Shown: positions 1 through 6,221 of the stretch, piece by piece
How positions within the stretch are numbered: the first letter of the stretch is position 1
Layout of the letters: the number at the start of each line of letters is the position of its first letter
Origin: Legionellaceae bacterium
GTDB taxonomy: Bacteria > Pseudomonadota > Gammaproteobacteria > Legionellales > Legionellaceae
Assembly (NCBI GenBank): GCA_947473535.1
Contig: CANJFK010000019.1
Span: 1-8,922, forward strand
DNA: 8,922 nt
Direction: 5' to 3'
Program-made: the position numbers and the translations under genes
Notes under the pieces: generated by a model
The model's database searches: none
The model's input: the letters and a program-made list of their open reading frames with translations, nothing else
What the model was told of the DNA's origin: nothing

Positions 1-128
1 AAGGCGCTGCCACTTAATTGTTCGGCATAGAGGCCCAGATTGCATTGCTGCGGCGAATTTTGGTTAGGAGGCAGCGCTCCTTCAATCGCTTCAGTGAGAT
101 GGTAATTGCCAAAACCTGCTGAATACAT
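1..128 (-). CDS. hmgA: Homogentisate 1,2-dioxygenase, N-terminal part (runs off the left edge)
   Basis: Reading the minus strand from an ATG at 128 gives 42 codons open to the window edge. The peptide begins [20 protein letters not shown] and continues with QNSPQQ and [11 protein letters not shown], which matches the conserved N-terminus of homogentisate dioxygenase (family pattern: [25 protein letters not shown]). The enzyme is a cytosolic iron-dependent dioxygenase that opens the ring of homogentisate to maleylacetoacetate in tyrosine and phenylalanine breakdown. Its iron ligands lie in the C-terminal half, outside this window, so integrity cannot be judged. An AAGGA ribosome site (140-136) sits about eight bases before the ATG. 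An in-frame GTG directly precedes the ATG and could also serve. The gene is divergent from yebC across about 130 bases. Confidence 0.88.
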   Translation of the reverse strand, partial: MYSAGFGNYHLTEAIEGALPPNQNSPQQCNLGLYAEQLSGSA

Positions 129-196
129 CACTATTTCCTTACGTAGATTACTCAACGATATACTAAATCAAGGCAAAAACAAGTAATTCAGACAAA

Positions 197-228
197 TTGT
201 TTCGGTAAAGCTATTCGCATTGTATAAT
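197..228 (+). promoter_or_regulatory. Probable sigma-70 promoter of the yebC-ruvCA operon
   Basis: A perfect TATAAT hexamer lies at 223-228, about 32 bases upstream of the yebC start. No good -35 box is present at ideal spacing. The nearest candidate is TTGTTT at 197-202, with a long 20-base spacer. The predicted transcript start would be near 235, giving a short leader with a GGGA ribosome site at 250-253. The call rests mainly on the -10 box and its position in the hmgA-yebC divergent gap. Confidence 0.5.
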
Positions 229-260
229 TACTTCATATACCAATTTAACGGGATGAACTC

Positions 261-1004
261 ATGGCGGGTCATAGTAAGTGGGCTAATATTAAATTTCGTA
301 AAGGCGCGCAAGACGCTAAACGAGGAAAAATTTTCACTAAGTTAATTCGTGAGATTTCAGTCGCTGCGCGCATGGGTGGGGCGGATGAGTCATCGAATGC
401 TCGATTACGCGATGCCATCACGAAAGCGCTAAAGGTTAATATGAAGCGTGATACCGTTGATAATGCCATTAAAAGGGGTGTTGGTGGCCTAGACGGCGCT
501 AATATGATAGAGATGAGTTATGAAGGGTATGGGCCAGGTGGTATTGCTATTTTGGTTGATTGCCTTTCTGATAATAAAAATCGCACTGTTTCTGAAGTCA
601 GGCATGCTTTCACTAAACATGGTGGAAATTTAGGTACCGATGGATCGGTTTCGTATCTTTTTAATAAACAAGGCGAAATTTTACTGGCTCCTACTCAGCA
701 TGAAGAACAAGCCATGGATGTTGCTATAGAATTTGGAGCAGATGATGTCATTCTTGAGGAAGGGCAAATTGAAGTGATTACCGCGGTTGAACATTATCAT
801 ACTGTCTTATCCGCACTGCAATCAGCAAATTTTGAAGTAGAGCATTCGCATATTACCAGGCGTGCTCAGCTCATGGTGCCTATGGATAAAGAGACCACGG
901 AAAGTCTGGAAAAATTAATTGATATGCTTGAAGACCTTGACGATGTGCAAGCGGTGTATAGTAATGCCGAATTTATTGAGCAGTTTATTGAGACCACAGC
1001 ATAA
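261..1004 (+). CDS. yebC: YebC/PmpR family protein (translation factor or transcriptional regulator)
   Basis: The 247-residue product has the usual family length and the signature start [20 protein letters not shown] followed by [12 protein letters not shown]. Further family landmarks are the alanine-rich [20 protein letters not shown] helix region, the YEGYGPGG loop near residues 87-94, and a C-terminal segment with [14 protein letters not shown]. YebC-family proteins are cytosolic. Some members act as DNA-binding regulators, and more recent work assigns family members a role in relieving ribosome stalling. The sequence does not say which role applies here. The ATG is preceded by GGGA at seven bases' distance. 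The TAA stop overlaps the ruvC ATG by one base (TAATG), so the two genes are very likely coupled. yebC upstream of ruvC is a common gammaproteobacterial order. Confidence 0.95.
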   Translation: MAGHSKWANIKFRKGAQDAKRGKIFTKLIREISVAARMGGADESSNARLRDAITKALKVNMKRDTVDNAIKRGVGGLDGANMIEMSYEGYGPGGIAILVDCLSDNKNRTVSEVRHAFTKHGGNLGTDGSVSYLFNKQGEILLAPTQHEEQAMDVAIEFGADDVILEEGQIEVITAVEHYHTVLSALQSANFEVEHSHITRRAQLMVPMDKETTESLEKLIDMLEDLDDVQAVYSNAEFIEQFIETTA

Positions 1005-1507
1005 TGACCGTTATTTTAGGGATCGATCCAGGATCACGCGTAACGGGTTATGGCCTTATTAAAGAGCATAATCGCCAACTTCAGTATATCGATAGTGGCT
1101 GTATCCGCACATCAGAGGGCGAATTAAGTCAACGATTGCTGCAGATTTTTAATGGGGTTTGCCAGTTAATGGAAAATTTCAGCCCCAGTGAAGTAGCTAT
1201 TGAGCAGGTGTTTATGCATAAGAATGCTAGCTCAGCGCTGAAATTAGGCCACGCGCGCGGTGTAGCAATGGTTGCCTGCGCATCGCATCGAGTCAAAGTC
1301 AGCGAATATTCAGCACGTGAAGTCAAGCAGTCCGTTGTTGGTTACGGAGCAGGACTGAAAGAGCAGGTAAAGCACATGGTTGTGAATTTATTAATGTTAT
1401 CTAGCTCACCACAAAGTGATGCAGCAGATGCATTGGCGATAGCTATTTGTCATAGCCATATGCGTCACGGCTTGATGGCTATACAAAAGGGGAGGGAGAT
1501 GCGATGA
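1004..1507 (+). CDS. ruvC: Holliday junction resolvase RuvC
   Basis: The product is 167 residues, close to the family norm of about 170. It cuts four-way DNA junctions symmetrically, acting as a dimer with the RuvAB branch-migration motor. The start [17 protein letters not shown] is diagnostic. The four acidic catalytic residues are visible: Asp8 in GIDPGS, Glu67 in AIEQVF, and Asp139 and Asp142 in SDAADALA, matching the D-E-D-D set of E. coli RuvC. The basic C-terminal half includes [16 protein letters not shown], the region that helps bind DNA. The ATG overlaps the yebC stop by one base, and the TGA stop overlaps the ruvA start (ATGA), so expression is probably by translational coupling within one operon. 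The gene looks intact. Confidence 0.97.
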   Translation: MTVILGIDPGSRVTGYGLIKEHNRQLQYIDSGCIRTSEGELSQRLLQIFNGVCQLMENFSPSEVAIEQVFMHKNASSALKLGHARGVAMVACASHRVKVSEYSAREVKQSVVGYGAGLKEQVKHMVVNLLMLSSSPQSDAADALAIAICHSHMRHGLMAIQKGREMR

Positions 1508-2103
1508 TTGGTTGGTTGAATGGTTGTGTTGTGGACAGGCATCATCCTGGTAAATTAGTTATTGATGTGAATGGTGTCGGGTATGACGTGGAAACCTCAT
1601 TACAAAATTTTTTCCAGTTGGAGACTCAAGAAGGGTCAATCGGTTTGCATATTCATACCATTGTTCGTGAAGATGCGCTATTGCTTTATGGTTTTTTAGA
1701 TAAACAAGAACGCTCTTTATTTCGAGCGTTAATTAAAGTTAACGGCGTTGGCCCTAAAATGGCAGTAGCCATTCTGTCCAGCATTACGCCGGATGAGTTC
1801 ATACAGTGTATTAACCAGCAAAATACGATGCTATTAACCAAGCTGCCGGGAATTGGTAAAAAAACGGCAGAGCGATTAGTTGTTGAGATGAAAGACAGCA
1901 TCCAGCAATTGCCTCAAGCAGCGACACTAAACAAAAAACAGCCGTCTACTCGTTTTGGCCAACAAGAAGAAGCCATTAGCGCACTTGAAGCGCTAGGATA
2001 TAAACGGCAGGAAGCGGCCAAAATCATCCATAAAATTGATGATGGTCAAAAAACATGTGAACAACTAATACGGCAAGGACTACAGGCACTGGCCACGCGT
2101 TAA
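1504..2103 (+). CDS. ruvA: Holliday junction branch migration protein RuvA
   Basis: The product is 199 residues, typical for RuvA, which forms a tetramer that holds a Holliday junction flat and loads the RuvB ATPase. Domain I (about residues 1-65) starts [13 protein letters not shown] and contains the VNGVGYDVE strand. Domain II carries two helix-hairpin-helix DNA-binding motifs, around [12 protein letters not shown] (residues 77-88) and [15 protein letters not shown] (residues 111-125). Domain III (about 150-199), the part that contacts RuvB, is recognisable from [17 protein letters not shown] to the C-terminal LIRQGLQAL. The start overlaps the ruvC stop by four bases. The next gene in most gammaproteobacteria, ruvB, is not downstream. 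The gene ends near a non-coding tract with a repeat and then a convergent unrelated gene, so RuvB must be encoded elsewhere if present. Confidence 0.97.
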   Translation: MIGWLNGCVVDRHHPGKLVIDVNGVGYDVETSLQNFFQLETQEGSIGLHIHTIVREDALLLYGFLDKQERSLFRALIKVNGVGPKMAVAILSSITPDEFIQCINQQNTMLLTKLPGIGKKTAERLVVEMKDSIQQLPQAATLNKKQPSTRFGQQEEAISALEALGYKRQEAAKIIHKIDDGQKTCEQLIRQGLQALATR

Positions 2104-2307
2104 AATGTTGCGTTGCTCGATTCGGACCCAACAGATCATGGTCAAACCAACTGCAGAAATACCTTGCCATTCGAGCGTTTGTTTCTAAATGGACTTGACC
2201 CCATAACCCTCTAGCGTGAAATGTCAACAGACCCTAGTGGTGCGCTCAATAAGGGGCTGCCGATCCGCTTGAATGTTGTTGTTGTGAAAGAAAACACGGC
2301 GAGGGGG
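2104..2307. other. Non-coding gap between convergent ruvA and the orphan gene, with possible mobile-element residue
   Basis: About 200 bases lie between the ruvA stop and the end of the convergent 798-codon gene. No convincing gene is present. The only open frame crossing it, on the minus strand and running into ruvA, resembles no family I know. The single clear landmark is the repeat copy at 2217-2237, shared with the MITE-like element at 5814-5977. I see no hairpin followed by a T-run that would make a standard terminator for ruvA. The piece from about 2110 to 2237 could be the residue of an insertion element whose one end is the shared repeat, but that is an inference. Confidence 0.4.
2217..2237 (+). 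repeat. Repeat copy A, matching the end of the MITE-like element
   Basis: The core tgtcaacagaccctag (2222-2237) is identical to bases 5962-5977. With the five preceding bases the match is 20 of 21 (mismatch at 2221 versus 5961). A 19-base inverted relative lies at 5814-5832. A word this long shared three times in 9 kb, twice as ends of one element, marks a dispersed repeat, probably a transposon terminal sequence. No second, oppositely oriented end is visible within the ruvA-orphan gap, so this copy looks solitary or decayed. Confidence 0.7.
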
Positions 2308-4704
2308 TTAAGAAACAGCGCCGTTGATAGGCAGAAACAGTTGGCTGTCTGAATCGGCAACGGTATCGGGAGAAATGTCTGGTACTTTATTGCTCGATGC
2401 TTCCAGACCTTTTACTATCGTATATAAACCAACAGGGTTTCTTCCCATATCAGCACTGACCGGTGATTTATCTTTTTTTGCTCTTTCACGAATTGCTTTA
2501 ATTTCTTTTGCCACAAATATATTATCGACAAGACTTTTTCTTTCCCAATCAGAAATTTTTACGATGTTTTTAACAATATGCGTATATAAAGAGTTAAAAC
2601 GATGTGGTTGACCTTCATATTTTTCCATAAATTTTTCAAGCATTTGCAAAGCCTGTGCGTAAAAATTTAATCCCCAGCCTACTTGGCATTGCCGTTCATA
2701 AGCTGCACGCATATCCAATAATTCAATCATGAGTTCAGCATCGCTAATCGCATTTGATACCCCAGCAATGATGGAATTAAGGACTTGAGCAACCACAACA
2801 ACGGCGCGATTAAATTCTGGAGACATTTTAAGACGTACCATCCTAAGACGCTCCAGTAATGTGCGTTGTTCTGTTAATGACAATGTTAATAATTCATCGA
2901 TGATAGCTTGAAGTATCATCGGTGCAATGTCGAATACGCCGCAGGGCGAACTGTTGTGATTGTTATTATAAAAAAACAGACTGACATTAGCACCGCCTGA
3001 ACCGGCCATCCGTTCATCAACTCGTTGACGATAGGCTGCTTCAGTACAAAAAAATTCAGGATAATACTCATCAACGCCACTCAACAAGCGATACCCTAGA
3101 TTGCACCCTATGCTTGAATCAGGAAGAATTAGCAAATTGACCAATGCCAAGCACTTTGTTTTTAAATCAACCTGCGCCAACAATTTTTTGATTAATAAGG
3201 GTGAATAATACTCATTGATACTCGATTCAAAGATGAGAGCAAACAACAAGTTTTCAACATAACGACGTTGGTCAATCACGTCCCGAATGTCGTTATTCAC
3301 CTGCTCATTGTTGGATAAAATAAAATCGCGATAAACGGGGGAGTGGTTGTAGAGATATTCACCCATCACAATATATCGATCGGCTAACTCGTCATCTTCA
3401 CACTCGCCCATAGTGTTGAACAGGTCCTCTAAACAATGTTGGATGTCGTCATCATCTCCTTCCATTGCATGAGGAAGCAGTGGTTGCACATCGTCAAGAT
3501 TTCCCGCCTGCAGTACGGTGTAAAATAAGTTTAAAAAAACGTTGAGCAGCATTATTTTGTTATTGGCGATAGATGTTTCTTTGTCACGTATCCACTGCAA
3601 CTCGTCTGCTTTAAACGGTTCATGCATAAATATGAAAATCAAGAGTTGTTCGGTTATTTGACCCAATAAATTTTTCATTTTGACTGCATTGTTGAGGGTT
3701 AGTTCTTTTTTCTTTATTGTGTTAGTGATGCCAACGAGCGTCTGTATTTCTCTTTTCAGTTGCTGTTTTAATGATACTTTTAATGGTGCTGGTGCAAGAG
3801 GCAATGAAGTAGGGCATTTTTTCGGCGTTTCTTCTTCATCGACGTGCACTTCAATTTCAACCGCTCTCGACTTGCGGGGTTTTACGGAGGCTCTTAGTTG
3901 GATGGCTTCAAGATGTTTTTGGAATATAGCAGTCCGCGGATCCTTACAACCAAAATCATTATAACGATCTATTGTTTGCAGAGTGTCTTGTATCGCTTCA
4001 ATCGTTGTTTGCATTGCAAGCGCTCTTTCAGTGAGAAAGTCATGTGATAATGTTTCAATGCCTTGCCATAACAATGCAACTTCTTTGTCCAATCGCTTCA
4101 ATTTTTTTTCTAACGACAAAACCACTTTCCATTTTTTTTCAACCAAGCGGTGAAATAAGTCCGTAGCAGGCTTTACACTCTGAATGATACGCTCTGTCAA
4201 AGCAGTATCCATCGGAATATGGGCCCCCTCAATTGCACCTTCAATTGCATAGTGTTTTAAAGAAATGTGTTCTACATGGCCAAACGCGTCGATATAAACG
4301 CGTAAAATCAATCGCTCACCATTTTCATTGGAATACTCGCCAGTACAATGACTGAGATCATTGTGATCCACGGAAAGATGATACGATTTTGTTAAGTTAA
4401 AATCCCTAAAAGTCGGGTGTGCTAACAACAATTCCGGTGATTCGAGCGCGACATCAAAATACTTCACTTTGCGGCCAGTTTCTTGATAGATTGCTGAGAT
4501 ACCTTCATAGGGCAAATCCGGAAAATTTAGTTTAAAAGCTGTCTTTATAATGAGGCCAAGGGCTTTTTTTCCATGGGATTTCAGTGGAAATTGATGATCG
4601 TCAATAAAAAAATAGAGGGCATTATTAGGCATATTTTCGCTCAATGGAGTAGATGTTATTAATATTGGGTCCTTTAACATTAGGGGATGTCGACAGCTCT
4701 TCAC
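2308..4704 (-). CDS. Large helical protein of unknown function (798 codons)
   Basis: I do not recognise this family. The long open frame reads from a GTG at 4704. Later ATG starts are residue 9 (4680) and residue 25 (4632). None has a strong ribosome site; residue 25 has a weak GAG six to eight bases upstream and begins MPNNALYFFIDDHQFP, so it may be the true start. No signal peptide or transmembrane segment is evident, suggesting a soluble protein. Residues about 25-155 look mixed alpha/beta. Residues about 180-270 are charged, heptad-like helix (for example VVLSLEKKLKRLDKEVALLW). Residues 275-310 form a low-complexity linker, basic then acidic (VDEEETPKK) then proline-rich. The rest is mostly helical, with an acidic patch MEGDDDD near 414-420 and a Gly/Asn loop near 568-585. 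The tail after about 745 is polar and probably disordered. The size, coiled coil and lack of known domains would fit a secreted effector in a Legionella/Coxiella-like organism, but nothing in the sequence proves secretion. It stands alone, convergent with ruvA. Confidence 0.8.
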   Translation of the reverse strand: MKSCRHPLMLKDPILITSTPLSENMPNNALYFFIDDHQFPLKSHGKKALGLIIKTAFKLNFPDLPYEGISAIYQETGRKVKYFDVALESPELLLAHPTFRDFNLTKSYHLSVDHNDLSHCTGEYSNENGERLILRVYIDAFGHVEHISLKHYAIEGAIEGAHIPMDTALTERIIQSVKPATDLFHRLVEKKWKVVLSLEKKLKRLDKEVALLWQGIETLSHDFLTERALAMQTTIEAIQDTLQTIDRYNDFGCKDPRTAIFQKHLEAIQLRASVKPRKSRAVEIEVHVDEEETPKKCPTSLPLAPAPLKVSLKQQLKREIQTLVGITNTIKKKELTLNNAVKMKNLLGQITEQLLIFIFMHEPFKADELQWIRDKETSIANNKIMLLNVFLNLFYTVLQAGNLDDVQPLLPHAMEGDDDDIQHCLEDLFNTMGECEDDELADRYIVMGEYLYNHSPVYRDFILSNNEQVNNDIRDVIDQRRYVENLLFALIFESSINEYYSPLLIKKLLAQVDLKTKCLALVNLLILPDSSIGCNLGYRLLSGVDEYYPEFFCTEAAYRQRVDERMAGSGGANVSLFFYNNNHNSSPCGVFDIAPMILQAIIDELLTLSLTEQRTLLERLRMVRLKMSPEFNRAVVVVAQVLNSIIAGVSNAISDAELMIELLDMRAAYERQCQVGWGLNFYAQALQMLEKFMEKYEGQPHRFNSLYTHIVKNIVKISDWERKSLVDNIFVAKEIKAIRERAKKDKSPVSADMGRNPVGLYTIVKGLEASSNKVPDISPDTVADSDSQLFLPINGAVS

Positions 4705-5457
4705 TCTTAAGGCCTACGTCTCGCATCCCTGACCGTGCCATTCCGATAATAGATTGAACCCTAAACTACGTTAAAGCATCAATAAAGCAATTTGGTGTTT
4801 TTTTTAAACACTGAGTATAGCATAGTGGCATGGCGTGCAGTGTATCTTGAACATTTTTTTTTGATGAAGGTGACAAATTTAGCAAGCTTAGCCTTGATGA
4901 ATCATGTCGTATAAATATTCATTTTATTCTCGCATACAGGAAGAATAAAACCACTCTCAGTCCAAACGGATCGAGATGAATTTCGAAGGAAGTCAGGATA
5001 CGTGTGTAAATAGGACTTTTTACATTTTAAATCGACTATAAACCTTATCACATATGGGCTATAGATTTTTTATATAAAATTAATTGGGTGCAGTTCTTTT
5101 AAAACGATGGACTATTTCTGCAAAACGCAGAATGCGTAATTCACAAATCTAATTATTTTTACAAAAATCTCTCTCAAGGGCTAAAAGGCTCAGATCTTGA
5201 AAAACTAATGGTGGTTTTTTACTGTTTCAGAAACCTCAATAATTAAATCCGATTACAACCATATACGTTCTTTTGACCAAACTAACTAGGCCTCCTCAAT
5301 TTTAGTATTTTGCGAAACAACTTTATATATACTGCGCGCGGTCACAATCTATTATTAGAGCGTGTTGGGAGTGGCAATTCTGTTAAATTATTAAATAGAA
5401 CTAGAACTATATAAAGGAGTGGATTTTGAACAAACTGCTGTATAGAGGAGATATAAC
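4705..5457. other. AT-rich intergenic region without a recognisable gene (750 bases)
   Basis: All frames are broken by frequent stops, and I recognise no RNA gene. The left part holds the candidate promoter of the 798-codon gene. A six-base perfect hairpin (TTCTGC, loop of five, GCAGAA) lies at 5116-5132 without a T-run. On the plus strand a TATACT at 5328-5333 with a weak -35, or TTGGGA at 5365-5370 spaced 17 bases from TTATTA at 5388-5393, could drive the small downstream gene. Short ATG frames of 15-20 codons occur (4864, 4977) but lack support. The tract is unusually long next to the tightly packed operon and could hold a decayed gene or a small RNA. Confidence 0.4.
4814..4822 (-). promoter_or_regulatory. 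Candidate extended -10 promoter of the 798-codon gene
   Basis: On the minus strand, TGC followed directly by TATACT (4822 down to 4814) makes an extended -10 element. The -35 region is poor, which extended -10 promoters can tolerate. Transcription would start near 4807, giving a leader of about 100 bases to the GTG at 4704 or about 175 bases to the ATG at 4632. Confidence 0.35.
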
Positions 5458-5461
5458 ATGA
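5426..5461 (+). CDS. Possible 11-codon leader ORF coupled to the 113-codon gene
   Basis: A TTG at 5426 is placed six bases after a strong AAGGAG (5414-5419), which no other plausible start uses. The frame reads (M)NKLLYRGDIT and stops at TGA 5459-5461, overlapping the ATG of the next gene as ATGA. The downstream gene has its own ribosome site inside this frame (AGAGGAG, 5444-5450). Two good Shine-Dalgarno sequences in tandem, the second ending in a stop-start overlap, resemble a translationally coupled leader. TTG starts are rare and the peptide is tiny, so this is tentative. Confidence 0.3.
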   Translation: MNKLLYRGDIT

Positions 5462-5799
5462 GTATCTTTGACGACGCTACAATGAGAACTATATGGGATT
5501 TATATAAAGATACGTGCGGTAATAGGTTTTACAGTACACCTGGTATAGATATTGAAGAAATTGATTTAGATATGAAAATTGTATTATGTGAACAGCTCTC
5601 GTTACCAGAAAACTCAAATTATTCTGAGATCGATATGGCCGTCACAACGCATTTAATTAATTATTTTCGGGAGACAGAGAATACAAGTGATGAAAAAAGT
5701 GCTTTGGCGGGTGAAGCTCGGGAATATCCTTTCCTGGTTCAAGAAATTAAAGATGCCGCGGAATCATGCATTAATTTACAGCACACGTTTCGACAATAA
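5458..5799 (+). CDS. Small acidic protein of unknown function (113 residues)
   Basis: The frame begins at an ATG with a good AGGAG eight bases upstream, which favours a real gene. The product, starting MSIFDDATMRTIWDLYKDTC, is rich in Asp and Glu, with a dense stretch IDIEEIDLDMK near residues 30-40. It has no signal peptide, no membrane segment and no motif I can name. It has three cysteines (residues 20, 44 and 104) without a metal-site pattern. Predicted character is a small, mostly helical soluble protein. It lies alone between the AT-rich gap and a MITE-like element that begins 14 bases after its stop, so the element may supply its transcript end. Possibilities such as a binding partner, antitoxin-like protein or effector cannot be separated from sequence alone. 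A second plus-strand frame overlapping its 3' end (5687-5878) runs into the repeat element and is probably a shadow. Confidence 0.6.
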   Translation: MSIFDDATMRTIWDLYKDTCGNRFYSTPGIDIEEIDLDMKIVLCEQLSLPENSNYSEIDMAVTTHLINYFRETENTSDEKSALAGEAREYPFLVQEIKDAAESCINLQHTFRQ

Positions 5800-5813
5800 T
5801 TTGATCATTCACC

Positions 5814-5975
5814 AGGGTCTGTTTACAATTCAGATTTCGACGTCCCACGACTTGTTCGCGGGATCCATTTCGATCTGATTCTGTGCAATAGGCCGGTGCA
5901 TTAAGCAGGATCACTGGATCCCGCGAACAAGTCGCGGGACGTCGAGCTTCGGAAAATGAATTGTCAACAGACCCT
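5814..5975. mobile_element. MITE-like element, 162 bases, with terminal inverted repeats
   Basis: The outer ends are inverted copies: AGGGTCTGTTTACAATTCA at 5814-5832 pairs with 5957-5975 at 18 of 19 positions. Inside these, after spacers of 4 bases on the left and 11 on the right, come 31-base arms (5837-5867 and 5915-5945) that are inverted copies with one mismatch. The central 47 bases are unpaired. There is no room for a transposase, so it would be a non-autonomous element. No clear target-site duplication is visible: the flanks read cacc on the left and agag on the right. It lies between the converging 3' ends of the 113-codon gene and the RND remnant, so the folded RNA could also shape both transcript ends. 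It is most likely one of a dispersed genomic family. Confidence 0.75.
5837..5945. repeat. Nested palindromic arms (REP-like stem-loop) inside the MITE
   Basis: Each 31-base arm contains its own smaller hairpin. In the right arm cccgcga (5920-5926) pairs with tcgcggg (5932-5938) around a five-base loop. In the left arm cccacga (5844-5850) pairs with tcgcggg (5856-5862) with one mismatch. The arms can therefore fold separately as two small hairpins or together as one long stem of about 31 base pairs. GC-rich palindromes of this ggatcccgcg / cgcgggac type are known as dispersed intergenic repeats in several intracellular bacteria. Assignment to a named family is not possible here. Confidence 0.75.
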
Positions 5976-5977
5976 AG
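5957..5977 (+). repeat. Repeat copy B, the right end of the MITE-like element
   Basis: This copy matches 2217-2237 in the same orientation at 20 of 21 bases, and forms the right terminal inverted repeat of the 162-base element. It ends two bases before the stop codon of the RND remnant. The two direct copies A and B bracket 3.7 kb holding both orphan genes. Confidence 0.7.
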
Positions 5978-5979
5978 AG

Positions 5980-6216
5980 TTAATGTTTTTTATTGAGCAG
6001 CAAATAGAATGACGGCATGACAATTAAAACCAATGGAACAGCAAAGATCAAACCCGAAATAATAGCAATCGCCAGTGGTTGCTGCATTTCTGCCCCCATG
6101 CCAATACCCAATGCGAGGGGTAAAAGGGCTAAGATGGCAATGATGGATGTCATTAAAATCGGTCGCATGCGAATATATCCCGCAATAAACTCATGAATAT
6201 ACCCATTCCCTGGCAA
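5980..6216 (-). pseudogene. C-terminal remnant of an RND-family efflux permease
   Basis: The minus-strand frame encodes about 79 residues ending at TAA 5980-5982. It carries the hallmark of the last transmembrane part of RND (AcrB/CzcA-like) permeases: RMRPILMTS, then a hydrophobic helix with LLPLALGIG, the GAEMQQPLAIAIISG loop, and a final hydrophobic helix through VLIVMPSFYLLL. Full permeases exceed 1,000 residues, so well over 90 percent is missing, including the periplasmic domains and the proton-relay residues. The first codon available is a TTG only five bases after the maeA stop. Upstream, this frame is closed by a TGA inside the maeA tail, so no longer version is encoded. It is a deletion scrap whose left junction is the MITE and whose right junction is maeA. 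It could in principle be translated by coupling to maeA, giving a two-helix peptide, but function is doubtful. Confidence 0.82.
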
Positions 6217-6221
6217 GATCC

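Noticed and set aside
2024..2227. Minus-strand 67-codon frame across the ruvA end and the gap
   Set aside because: It overlaps the RuvB-binding domain of intact ruvA on the other strand, resembles no family I know, and has no convincing ribosome site.
4795..4811. Inverted repeat gtgttt / aaacac around a T-run
   Set aside because: It is a weak A/T stem overlapping the candidate promoter of the 798-codon gene, too weak to call a terminator or operator.
4864..5042. Very short ATG frames at 4864 (15 codons) and 4977 (about 21 codons)
   Set aside because: Neither has a clear ribosome site or a coupled neighbour, and frames this short are expected by chance.
4970..5540. Similarity between about 4993-5010 and 5508-5525 (gatacgtg, four bases, aatagg)
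   Set aside because: About 15 of 18 bases match but the flanks do not align. In two AT-rich tracts of this size a match of this quality can arise by chance.
5687..5878. Plus-strand 63-codon frame overlapping the small acidic gene
   Set aside because: It starts inside the better-supported 113-codon gene and its second half is the MITE arm, so it is most likely a by-product.
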